This document shows positions 23,538-31,402 of a DNA stretch of 64,000 bases, one piece after another (the stretch's first letter is position 1; every line of letters starts with the position of its first letter). The stretch lies in the IMG/VR virus record IMGVR_UViG_3300031673_000012, positions 1 to 64,000 of that record; one strand, written 5' to 3'. A program made the position numbers and the translations under genes. The notes under the pieces are model-generated. The model did no database searches. It was not told the DNA's origin and saw only the letters and a program-made list of their open reading frames with translations. This DNA is from a virus.

Positions 23538-23848
23538 TAGTCTATTAATCTTACAATAGCCATAATATCCAACTGGTTCATGATTTTATAAACCTGTTCT
23601 CCATAAGGATTAATATTAAGTTTAACTTCTACCCCAGCATACTGACTATATATTACTTTTTGACCCACAGAATATTCCATAGGGTTATCACTAGACCCAG
23701 TTCCAGTAACAATTACTTCAGCCACTTCAGGCTTATTATCTGCAACAGAAGGAGGAATAATAATCCCCGATTCTCGAAGAGTAGCTTTTTGTTTTTCCGG
23801 GAGTACTATTACCCTTTGTTCAGCAGGATAAATTAACATTTTCTTCAT
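23537..23848 (-). CDS. GroES-like co-chaperonin (gp31-type)
   Basis: 103 aa, a typical Cpn10 length. It begins with AEQRVIVLPEKQK, then ESGIIIPPSVADNKPE where the mobile loop is expected, then AEVIVTGTG, VGQKVIYSQYAGVEV and a C-terminal IMAIVRLID, all following the GroES beta-barrel pattern. Phage versions replace or complement host GroES to fold capsid or other proteins. No GroEL partner is in this window. Its stop overlaps the next gene start by one base. Confidence 0.85.
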   Translation of the reverse strand: MKKMLIYPAEQRVIVLPEKQKATLRESGIIIPPSVADNKPEVAEVIVTGTGSSDNPMEYSVGQKVIYSQYAGVEVKLNINPYGEQVYKIMNQLDIMAIVRLID

Positions 23849-23878
23849 AATCTTTTAATTTTAAATAGTATATAGGAT

Positions 23879-24631
23879 TCAAAGTAATAATTCTTTTGCC
23901 TTAAGAGAAGTAGTTTCTACTTTCTGAATTCTTTTTACAGCTCGAAGATGAACTTTATAAGCTATTTTCATCGATTCTGGTTTTTGAAATTTTTCAAGTA
24001 TATCCATAATCTTTTTTTCCATAATACTATGATCAGGATTAATAAATGTAATTAAAGATTTATGATTATGATACATTACAAAATTCTCTGCAGTAATATA
24101 AAGATTACTACAATATAATTTAATACTTACACTAATTTGTGGCCCATAAATATACTCAGCAATTCTTTGTACTAAAAGGAAATCCATAAGTAATCTTTTA
24201 GTTACTTCTGATGATCTGATATTAATTATAATAATAGGATTATCTTGTGTATACCTTCGTTGGAATACCAAAGAGATTAAACAACCATGTCCAGAACCAT
24301 GAGTATTAGAAAATTTAAAAGCTAAATTATAATTTTGTGTTTTCTTTTTTTCCCTCTCTAATATTTCGCTTTTAACCAAATCAAGCATATTCATATCAAT
24401 ATAGTTACTCTTAAGAATACTCCACTTCTGTTTTTTATAACCAAACATTAATCCAAAATTAAATTCTGGATCAACCCAAGCTTTATTTATCTCCATAAAA
24501 TGATCATAAGAAATCATTTGTGGTCCGTTACGAACACCACCCCTATTTTTAATCCGCCTTTCCTGTGTGGCTAGGAACTCATTAATCCATTCCCAGCATT
24601 CTTGACTAGTAGCATGTTTACTTTTAATCAC
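23879..24631 (-). CDS. Possible second thymidylate-synthase-fold protein
   Basis: 250 aa, starting at a GTG that shares one base with the upstream stop. C117 (HGSGHGCLISLVFQRRY) is followed 22 residues later by INIRSSEVTKRLLMDF (R139), then NLYITAENFVMYHNH. This mirrors C159, NQRSADVVTHFGND and GSLHAYKKD in the neighbouring hydroxymethylase-like protein. The match is loose and the Asp/Asn determinant is not clear. It may be a diverged paralogue with another pyrimidine substrate, or a non-catalytic partner. Confidence 0.45.
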   Translation of the reverse strand: MIKSKHATSQECWEWINEFLATQERRIKNRGGVRNGPQMISYDHFMEINKAWVDPEFNFGLMFGYKKQKWSILKSNYIDMNMLDLVKSEILEREKKKTQNYNLAFKFSNTHGSGHGCLISLVFQRRYTQDNPIIIINIRSSEVTKRLLMDFLLVQRIAEYIYGPQISVSIKLYCSNLYITAENFVMYHNHKSLITFINPDHSIMEKKIMDILEKFQKPESMKIAYKVHLRAVKRIQKVETTSLKAKELLL

Positions 24632-25437
24632 TAATATTTTGATTTAATGCGGAATTGGTTCACCTTATTTTTTTTATAATAAATTTCATAAAGAGATTCT
24701 GGAGTAAACCCAGCAAAATAAAAGAATTTAAATAAGGCTAAAGTAGTATCTCTTATAGCCACCTCATATTGTCTGGTATCAGTCATCATCTCAGTTTGTT
24801 TCCAGGGTTTATTTTTAAGAGTATTTCTAGCTATTTGAAGATGGTAAGTTATATCCCAAAGATACTGTTTCATTATATCCCTTCTATTACTCCCCAATTG
24901 TCTTCCACCCCTAAGAAATTCGTCTTCAAGCATGTGATCCTTTATTACCCATCTACATGGAATTTTCTTTGCAGCAACTTCTGAGTTAACTACCAAGCCC
25001 CCAAAATCATACCATGATTTAAATAAATCAGATACCACAACGTATTCATCCATAACATAGGATAACCAATTCTCAAGTATTTCTGTTTCATAACCAGAAT
25101 AAAGCATTAATTCCAACCAAAAATGAATGGCATCTGAAATTTCTTCATTAAAATTTTGTAAATGAGGGATCATTTCTTTTTCATCTATTCCCTGATGAAA
25201 CATGTCCATCATGATTAAATAAGATTCAAAACCTTCACCGAGTTCCTCAATAATCCTACCAGTAAAATCTTTTATCAATACCTGAGATTCCCGAGTATTA
25301 ATATCAACAGGATAAAAAGGTAAATGTCCTTCTATCCCAGCATAATGATCTATAAGTACTTTTTGTAGATCAAAGATATCCTTAAAGGCTGATGCTCCAG
25401 GATATTTTACATTTTCTCTAATGTCTCGTACATCCAT
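24631..25437 (-). CDS. All-alpha dUTPase/dCTPase-like NTP pyrophosphohydrolase
   Basis: 268 aa. RIIEELGEGFES (about 60-71) and NEEISDAIHFWLELMLYSGY (about 95-115) supply the E-x-x-E and E-x-x-D metal-binding pattern of the dimeric dUTPase/MazG superfamily. The C-terminal TLALFKFFYFAGFTPESLYE then KKNKVNQFRIKSKY matches the family tail (YxKKNxxNxxR). T4 gp56, which destroys dCTP and dUTP, belongs to the same superfamily. Together with the hydroxymethylase-like gene it would keep unmodified cytosine out of phage DNA; substrate choice is inferred. Confidence 0.75.
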   Translation of the reverse strand: MDVRDIRENVKYPGASAFKDIFDLQKVLIDHYAGIEGHLPFYPVDINTRESQVLIKDFTGRIIEELGEGFESYLIMMDMFHQGIDEKEMIPHLQNFNEEISDAIHFWLELMLYSGYETEILENWLSYVMDEYVVVSDLFKSWYDFGGLVVNSEVAAKKIPCRWVIKDHMLEDEFLRGGRQLGSNRRDIMKQYLWDITYHLQIARNTLKNKPWKQTEMMTDTRQYEVAIRDTTLALFKFFYFAGFTPESLYEIYYKKNKVNQFRIKSKY

Positions 25438-25442
25438 AATAA

Positions 25443-25841
25443 TTAATTTTGATCATAAATTTGTTTGATTATATTTTTGGGTAAATTTAACTCATGAGCA
25501 ACAAGAATTATGGTTTTTAATCTTTTATACCCTTTTTTCTTATACTCCTCAATGATTCCTTTTACTCGTTCTTTTTTCTTTAATATTTCCTCATCTGCTT
25601 CTTCAATATCCTTAAATCTTTGTTTAGATTCTATTTCAATCCTTTCCTTATGTAATCCCTGAGCCTTAACTATTGCACAAAAATCTGCATCACCACACTC
25701 TTTACATTCTGCAGCAAGTAAATCATGATACTTTCCAAAACATGGATCATCATCAGACCCCAAAGATAATACATCTAATGGTTTTAAAAAATCATAATCA
25801 TCTTTATTTATTTCTTCTCTTGGTGTTCTTTCTTTTGCCAT
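25443..25841 (-). CDS. Hypothetical protein with four-cysteine motif
   Basis: 132 aa. DDPCFGKYHDLLAAECKECG, then DADFCAIV (residues 32-58), gives four cysteines (C...C..C....C) that could bind zinc or a cluster. The rest is a charged helical segment (KERVKGIIEEYKKKGYKRLK) ending in HELNLPKNIIKQI, which is HTH-like. I have seen the same cysteine pattern in uncharacterised phage proteins. It lies between the pyrophosphohydrolase and the helicase. Confidence 0.55.
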   Translation of the reverse strand: MAKERTPREEINKDDYDFLKPLDVLSLGSDDDPCFGKYHDLLAAECKECGDADFCAIVKAQGLHKERIEIESKQRFKDIEEADEEILKKKERVKGIIEEYKKKGYKRLKTIILVAHELNLPKNIIKQIYDQN

Positions 25842-25867
25842 ATTAATTATTTATAATTAATAGTCTT

Positions 25868-27274
25868 TTAAGATTTCCAGAGTTCTATCACCTTAAACCT
25901 CTGGTGTTTATAATATTGCAATCTATGTTTACTATGTCTTTTAAGATAGTATCCATCATCCCAAAAATCCTCATAATAAACTTTTTTCTTAGATTTATGA
26001 ATCCTGATAGCTCGACCAATTAATTGTAAAGCATTGATTTGAGAATCTCCACCAGCTGCATTCTGCATATATTTTATCAATGGCATATTCTGACCAAGTT
26101 TTACTATTAAAGAAGAAATAAGAATATCAATTTTACCATCTTTAAAACGATCCAAAATTTCCTTTCTATTTCTAATTTTATGATGAATGAATTCGATACT
26201 ATATTTATTTCCAAATCTAATTTGGAAACTATGATAAAGTCTCTCAATATGTTCATGATATTTTCCAACAATAAGAATCGGATAGCATCCACGCTGTAAA
26301 TAAAAATCTGCCCTTTGCATTGACATCCGAGTTCGTTCACAGGATAAAGTAATTCCTTCTCTATATTCTGCATCATAATCACCTCCTATTATAACTTTAG
26401 TATTTCCTTTAACTATTTTAATTATAATAGGAGTAGAAAATCCCATATACATAAGTTTAATATTAGATATGGTATAAGTTATTTCCCCAAAAAAAGATCT
26501 AACATCCATATTCTTAGTTTGATCTTTATGCCCAAAAGCAGTACCTGATAACCCAACTCTGATAACTGTATTATATAAAGTTGTGACTACCTTTTTATTT
26601 GTTGCACTAGTTATCAAATGGCATTCATCAAAGATAACCATATTATATCTAGCTAGTTTATGAGAAAATTCACTTAATCTATTTCGTAAAGTAGGAGTCA
26701 TACATACCATAATATCCGCCCATTTAATATTTTGCCCTTGCATATACCCCCATTTATCCCCAAACATTTTAGGCATATCATCTAAAAACTGTTGATATAA
26801 ATCTTTATTATTAACCAATATCAAAGCTCTTGCTTCAGGAAATGATTTATAAATCATAGCAGCTATTAAAGTTTTTCCCGCATTAGTAGCTGCTCCGATA
26901 ATACCCCTTTGAAATTGTATTCCACCTACTTCATTATATATTATACTTTTTACTGCTTTTACCTGATAATCTCTAGCTTTAAACTCACCTACTTTTATAG
27001 GTATCTCATTAAATTCTAGTACATTACGTCTATCTATTATATCATATTCTTCTTTATATTTTTCTATTAAACTAATAACCATAGGAAAAAGTCCAGTCTT
27101 ACTATACCCTTGATCGGTTAAATATTTGATCTTACCATCCCATCCAGGTTCCATATAAGGACGAAGATACCATTGATTTGGGTGTCTGACTTTCATATCT
27201 TCATACACTTTATTCAATACTTTCATATTCCCCGAAAGTTTAAATTTATTATTATTTAATTCTATCCGAATCAT
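25868..27274 (-). CDS. UvsW-like SF2 DNA helicase
   Basis: 468 aa. Motif I GAATNAGKT at 127-135; motif II VIFDECHLI near 210; motif III VGLSGTAFG; motif VI LQLIGRAIRIHKSKKK. The 100-residue N-terminal region (WYLRPYMEPGWDGKIKYL) resembles the T4 UvsW DNA-binding extension. UvsW-type enzymes unwind R-loops and branched DNA and help switch from origin- to recombination-dependent replication. It overlaps the 73-aa gene upstream by 23 nt. Confidence 0.85.
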   Translation of the reverse strand: MIRIELNNNKFKLSGNMKVLNKVYEDMKVRHPNQWYLRPYMEPGWDGKIKYLTDQGYSKTGLFPMVISLIEKYKEEYDIIDRRNVLEFNEIPIKVGEFKARDYQVKAVKSIIYNEVGGIQFQRGIIGAATNAGKTLIAAMIYKSFPEARALILVNNKDLYQQFLDDMPKMFGDKWGYMQGQNIKWADIMVCMTPTLRNRLSEFSHKLARYNMVIFDECHLITSATNKKVVTTLYNTVIRVGLSGTAFGHKDQTKNMDVRSFFGEITYTISNIKLMYMGFSTPIIIKIVKGNTKVIIGGDYDAEYREGITLSCERTRMSMQRADFYLQRGCYPILIVGKYHEHIERLYHSFQIRFGNKYSIEFIHHKIRNRKEILDRFKDGKIDILISSLIVKLGQNMPLIKYMQNAAGGDSQINALQLIGRAIRIHKSKKKVYYEDFWDDGYYLKRHSKHRLQYYKHQRFKVIELWKS

Positions 27275-27473
27275 TCCTTATTTTATATTCTTCAAGATTT
27301 TTTATCAATATTTTATTATCTTTTAACCATTTCACTACTTCTTTTTCTGTCGTATCCGAATTTCTTGAAAGACAATAGATTAATATATTCCTACCTTCTT
27401 CATAATAAATAGCTGTATTTTTTATACTACTCTGTAATCTATTAAAAGCCATTTCAATTGCAAACGATTTCAT
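27252..27473 (-). CDS. Small hypothetical protein
   Basis: 73 aa (MKSFAIEMAFNRLQSSIKNT and onward), helical with a central RNILIYCLSRNSD strand. No family recognised. It is sandwiched between overlapping genes (4-nt overlap upstream, 23-nt overlap downstream), which supports translation as part of the replication operon. A UvsW.1-type helicase accessory is conceivable by position only. Confidence 0.55.
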   Translation of the reverse strand: MKSFAIEMAFNRLQSSIKNTAIYYEEGRNILIYCLSRNSDTTEKEVVKWLKDNKILIKNLEEYKIRNDSDRIK

Positions 27474-28255
27474 TTTTTATTAACTTTAATACCATGTGTA
27501 AAGCAATACCTAATCACTCTTTCAATTGCTTTAGTCCCCACTAACTGTGTTGGGTGGGGTATTCCTTTAGAAAAATCAAACCCATCAAATTGAGCTTGCA
27601 TATATATTTTAACTGACACATTTAATTTTTCAGCCTGTTCTCTAGCCCTTACAAACCAAACATATCTTTCTGGTAATTGTTCTAAAACATCATGCATACC
27701 TGTATTTTCAATAACCCTCTGAGCATAAGCTCTATACATTAAGTTTGTCATTTCTGTATCCTTATCTTTTTCTATTTCCAACATAGCTTGATAAGTCTCA
27801 TAAATTCCCTCATACATTACAGGAAATTTATTTATATTAAATTTTTTCATCTTAGATAACCCTATCTGTATATATTTTAAAAAACCATATCTACGAGTAA
27901 GGTTAAATTCATTAGTAAAATTTAAGGCGTGAGCAGTTATTTCTTTAAGAACCCCCCAATCTCTACTACCAACTTTAATTGGAGTTATCCCTCGGTGTTT
28001 CATTCTCTTTCGAGTAGCATAAATTAATTGGGCAAGAAGATCTGCATCACGCCTTGATGATTGAACTAATCTTTTAGCTTTCTTTTCCATGTGTTCTGTA
28101 CTAATAGAAATAGTTCTTGTATGTAAAGAATAAGGTTTTGCTATAAAGAAAAATTTATTAGTTAATCCTTCGATATCTACTCCAATAGGCATTAACTCTT
28201 TCATAAGATTAAAAAAATCTTTTTTGGTTATATGTATACTTGGTTCACGATGCAT
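27470..28255 (-). CDS. Hypothetical protein between primase and UvsW-like helicase
   Basis: 261 aa, basic and helical (HMEKKAKRLVQSSRRDADLL, AQLIYATRKRMKHRG), ending in RVIRYCFTHGIKVNKK. No family recognised. It overlaps the primase gene by 11 nt. Phages with DnaB-like helicases often encode a helicase loader near helicase and primase (T4 gp59 is 217 aa), so a loader is one guess; no motif confirms it. Confidence 0.55.
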   Translation of the reverse strand: MHREPSIHITKKDFFNLMKELMPIGVDIEGLTNKFFFIAKPYSLHTRTISISTEHMEKKAKRLVQSSRRDADLLAQLIYATRKRMKHRGITPIKVGSRDWGVLKEITAHALNFTNEFNLTRRYGFLKYIQIGLSKMKKFNINKFPVMYEGIYETYQAMLEIEKDKDTEMTNLMYRAYAQRVIENTGMHDVLEQLPERYVWFVRAREQAEKLNVSVKIYMQAQFDGFDFSKGIPHPTQLVGTKAIERVIRYCFTHGIKVNKK

Positions 28256-29183
28256 GTTTCATCTTTATTAAATCATTATAATTTAACCACCGAGATCTAT
28301 TCACATATCGTAATGTTCTTTTTTGTCCTATATCATTTACATCCTTACCTTCTGGTAATTCAATAAGTTTCAAATTTTTATGATAAGTTAATTCTAATGA
28401 TACTTTAATGGCATCCTCCATAGCATCTGGATCAAGTAATATAATAACATTCTCAACATCTGATTTGATCAACATAGAAATCTGATAATGTGATATCTTC
28501 TTACCACCTGTTGCTACTCCCTGATCTCCCATTGTCTGAGCATTAATGACCCCTTCTACTAAATATATAGTTTGGTATAAAGCAAGAGCATCTATATTAT
28601 ACATAATAAGAGATTTACCTAATCCAAAATCCTCTATCTTAGGATTCATATACTTAGGACCCATACCTACAAATCTTCTACCATTAAAATATATTAATTT
28701 ACCACCTGCATAAAATGGTATTATTATATAACCAAAATAATCCCCTCTAGTCCCATAACCCCAACCTTTATATGCCATCTCTTCTGGATCAAATCCCCTT
28801 CCACTTACATAATTTCTTGCAGTCTTTGCTAACCTACTATCTCCTAATACCAAACTCTTAAATCCATCTGGTAATACAGTATCTATTCTTTCAATCCTTT
28901 CAATTATAGGTTCTAAGTATTCCCTTCCTTCATACGCTTCAAGATAATTCCAAGTCTCTTGAAAATTTGAAAATCCTTCCATATCCATTACTAATCTAAC
29001 AGGTGAAGGATGAAATCCGCATACAAAACAATTAGTTCTATTCCGTGAAAGGTTCATTCCAAATTTATCTATTCTTCCACAGTCAGGACAATTACCCTTT
29101 AACCATCCTCTACGGTATTCCCTTAACCCCAATCTTTTTAGAGCATACGAATAAAGCTTAGTTCTTATAATTTTATTCAGCAT
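28245..29183 (-). CDS. DnaG-type DNA primase
   Basis: 312 aa. The N-terminal zinc ribbon CPDC (32-35) ... CFVC (52-55) with a basic linker fits the CHC2-type template-recognition domain. The centre has a GYGTRGDYFGYIIIPFY segment like the primase core, and the Toprim domain shows IYLVEGVINAQT near 207 and VIILLDPDAMED near 250. It makes RNA primers for lagging-strand synthesis. It is shorter than bacterial DnaG and lacks the C-terminal helicase-binding domain, as in many phages. Confidence 0.88.
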   Translation of the reverse strand: MLNKIIRTKLYSYALKRLGLREYRRGWLKGNCPDCGRIDKFGMNLSRNRTNCFVCGFHPSPVRLVMDMEGFSNFQETWNYLEAYEGREYLEPIIERIERIDTVLPDGFKSLVLGDSRLAKTARNYVSGRGFDPEEMAYKGWGYGTRGDYFGYIIIPFYAGGKLIYFNGRRFVGMGPKYMNPKIEDFGLGKSLIMYNIDALALYQTIYLVEGVINAQTMGDQGVATGGKKISHYQISMLIKSDVENVIILLDPDAMEDAIKVSLELTYHKNLKLIELPEGKDVNDIGQKRTLRYVNRSRWLNYNDLIKMKHAS

Positions 29184-30603
29184 CTTCTAAATCTTTATTT
29201 CTTAATTTTCTTCTTGAACCTTCATAACTATTATCTCTCGTATCTGAACCATCAGAAGGGTATGATTTATTATACTCTTCTAATTCTTTTTTCGATAACG
29301 GTCTTAATAATTGTATTACTGGATCAATCTTAAAAATTACTTTACCATGTGGTGGTCCATCTCTTTGATCTATAATAGTTAATCTTTGATACCCATTTGT
29401 TTCTTCTCTTTCAGATCTATTCAATCCATATAAAGCTTGAACATGTCTAGTGATATCAATAGCTCCAGCAACATCAGTAGATTCATAAATCTTTCCTTCC
29501 CTTTGTTTAGCAGCTTCTCTAGTAACATGTTGAGCAGTCCAAACTAAATCAATATTTTTTTCCAAAGCCAAATTCCCCATATCAATATAAGCTTCTGATA
29601 TCCTTTCATGAAGAGAATCTTTACCAGATATACAACCCATTTTAGAAACATAATCTATAACAAGAATATCAACTTGAAAACCATATTCCCGATACAAATA
29701 ATCTATATAATTCCCAATATCTGTAGCTGTAGTTACAAGTGAAGGCATTCTTTTAACTATAATCTCACCACCATGCCTTTTACTTTTACGTAATGATTCC
29801 CTTACTACCTGATCTACATCACCATCTTCATCTAATAACTCCTTTTTAGTTACACCGGCTACACATTGTTCAATCCTCATTAAAATTTCATCCTCCCCAT
29901 TATCCAAATCTATAATCAGAACATTCTTTTTATACCTTTGCATATATCTTAAAGATATATTAATAAGTACCCCTGTTTTAAATTTCTTAGCTCGATCAAG
30001 AACAACCAATATACTCCCTTTAGAATATCCTCCAGCATTTGTTAACCTATTTAATTGTTCCCATGGCATAGTAATAATAGAACCTTTTTCTTTTCTTTTA
30101 ACTTGCCTTAATCTTACATCACGAACTAAAAATGTTCCCTTTTCTTCTATCTTCTGAATACGAGGGGCAATAGCTTTTTGAACCTTTCTAGAAAATATAT
30201 CATATTGTTCATAATCCAATAAATTAATATTTTCTATCTCATGTTTTAAATCTACGTATTGTGCAAATTTTTCTGTACTAGCTAAGATTTCGTCACCATC
30301 TTTAATTATACCTTTAAATAAATCAGAAGCAATAGATAATATTTCTTTTCTATCATTATCAGTAAGATTATTAACAAATTCTCGATTATCAAATGTTTTA
30401 TGTAATTCTTCAAATAAAATAGTTTTTCCAGGAATTGTTTTTCGCCTTTTATAATAAGACTTTAAAGTAAAAGCTATTACAGCATGTTCAACTAAAGTAA
30501 AATAAGAATCATCATATAATTCTATTACCTTATAACCGTTTTTATCCTGAACTGTATATTTTAATAAATCTAATTGAAAATCAGTAGTGAATTTGAATTT
30601 CAT
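29173..30603 (-). CDS. DnaB-like replicative helicase (T4 gp41-like)
   Basis: 476 aa from the ATG at 30603; a GTG two codons upstream is possible. The N-terminal helical domain is followed by the RecA-like core: SKGSILVVLDRAKKFKTGVL (P-loop position, about 200), VLIIDLDNGEDE, VDILVIDYVSKMG (Walker B), LALEKNIDLVWTAQHVTREA (motif 3) and AGAIDITRHVQALYGLNR. The P-loop is unusual: AKKFKTG keeps the Lys-Thr but lacks the usual glycines. It overlaps the primase gene by 11 nt. It would unwind the fork as a hexamer. Confidence 0.85.
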   Translation of the reverse strand: MKFKFTTDFQLDLLKYTVQDKNGYKVIELYDDSYFTLVEHAVIAFTLKSYYKRRKTIPGKTILFEELHKTFDNREFVNNLTDNDRKEILSIASDLFKGIIKDGDEILASTEKFAQYVDLKHEIENINLLDYEQYDIFSRKVQKAIAPRIQKIEEKGTFLVRDVRLRQVKRKEKGSIITMPWEQLNRLTNAGGYSKGSILVVLDRAKKFKTGVLINISLRYMQRYKKNVLIIDLDNGEDEILMRIEQCVAGVTKKELLDEDGDVDQVVRESLRKSKRHGGEIIVKRMPSLVTTATDIGNYIDYLYREYGFQVDILVIDYVSKMGCISGKDSLHERISEAYIDMGNLALEKNIDLVWTAQHVTREAAKQREGKIYESTDVAGAIDITRHVQALYGLNRSEREETNGYQRLTIIDQRDGPPHGKVIFKIDPVIQLLRPLSKKELEEYNKSYPSDGSDTRDNSYEGSRRKLRNKDLEDAE

Positions 30604-30751
30604 AATCACCCAATTAACTTATGCAACATTATTATATAGTATATAGTATAATCCCAAAGAACTAGTAACCTTGTTAAAAGAATTTGCCTTAATGTATTTG
30701 CATATTAAATAAATATATATTATATTTGAATTACAATACTAATTATAAAAA
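30604..30751. promoter_or_regulatory. Divergent promoter region between helicase and sigma-like genes
   Basis: A 148-nt gap separating leftward replication genes from the rightward sigma-like gene. Minus side: GGTTACTAG followed by a TATA-rich stretch (30630-30655 on the plus strand). Plus side: a TTTG and TATATTTG pair (see 30697-30728). It is the only clear divergent junction in the window and likely a regulatory hub. Confidence 0.55.
30697..30728 (+). promoter_or_regulatory. Bacteroidota-type promoter for the sigma-like gene
   Basis: TTTG at 30697-30700 (-33 type) and TATATTTG at 30721-30728 (an exact fit to the -7 consensus TAnnTTTG) are separated by 20 nt, the normal spacing for Bacteroidota vegetative promoters. 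The ATG follows 24 nt later. This suggests early transcription by the host RNA polymerase. Confidence 0.6.
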
Positions 30752-31402
30752 ATGGAAATACATAGATTAGTACCCATGAAAGAAGGTTATGATCAAAACC
30801 TTTTCAACAAATTATACAAAGAAACTGAGGGCTTAAGGAATTTATTAACTTATCAAATCGATGCTAGAAGATATGGAGTAACTCCAGATATTATACACTC
30901 TTGGTTTGATGATAAATTTATCTGGGTATTTAATAAATATTATGGGGAATTATCAGAAGGCCAATTAAAAGGTAGATTAATTAATTCCCTTAAAACATTT
31001 AAATTTAGGATATTAAGAAAAGCATATTCTAAATATAATATCCATATTAACGAAGTCAGATTAGAAGGAGAAATGAATCTAATAAATATTATCCAAATAG
31101 AAGAAGAAATATCAAATCATGATTTGTTTTTAGAAATGGCATTAAAATACCTTAAGAAAAATTTATGTGATGATGCTTATTTAATTTTAGAATTGGAATT
31201 AAATCCCCCACCATATATACTTAAAAGAATTAGTTCATCCAAAACGAAAATACCCAGCAAATTACTTGCTGAGTATTTAGATTTAGAACCTATTAAAAAT
31301 AGTTCTTTATATATAAATGAACTTAGATCTGAAATAGGTTCATGTATTGAATGCGCTAAAAATTATTTTTCTAAACAGTCGTTTGCCATGCAAGTACAGT
31401 AA
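30752..31402 (+). CDS. Sigma-factor-like protein (late sigma, gp55-type candidate)
   Basis: 216 aa and the only convincing plus-strand gene. The segment FIWVFNKYYGELSEGQLKGR, then LINSLKTFKFRILRKAYSKY (about 50-95), resembles sigma region 2 as seen in phage sigma factors. A C-terminal segment IPSKLLAEYLDLEPIKNSSL, then YINELRSEIGSCIECAKNYF (about 168-210), looks like a region 4 helix-turn-helix. It is placed exactly between replication and virion genes. By analogy with T4 gp55 it would redirect RNA polymerase to late promoters. Its last 32 nt overlap the convergent fibre gene. Confidence 0.65.
   Translation: MEIHRLVPMKEGYDQNLFNKLYKETEGLRNLLTYQIDARRYGVTPDIIHSWFDDKFIWVFNKYYGELSEGQLKGRLINSLKTFKFRILRKAYSKYNIHINEVRLEGEMNLINIIQIEEEISNHDLFLEMALKYLKKNLCDDAYLILELELNPPPYILKRISSSKTKIPSKLLAEYLDLEPIKNSSLYINELRSEIGSCIECAKNYFSKQSFAMQVQ

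Noticed and set aside
30752-31402. Reading the plus-strand gene as a spurious antisense frame
   Set aside because: It does not overlap a minus-strand gene except for 32 nt, has a well-spaced promoter, normal codon use for this genome and sigma-like segments.
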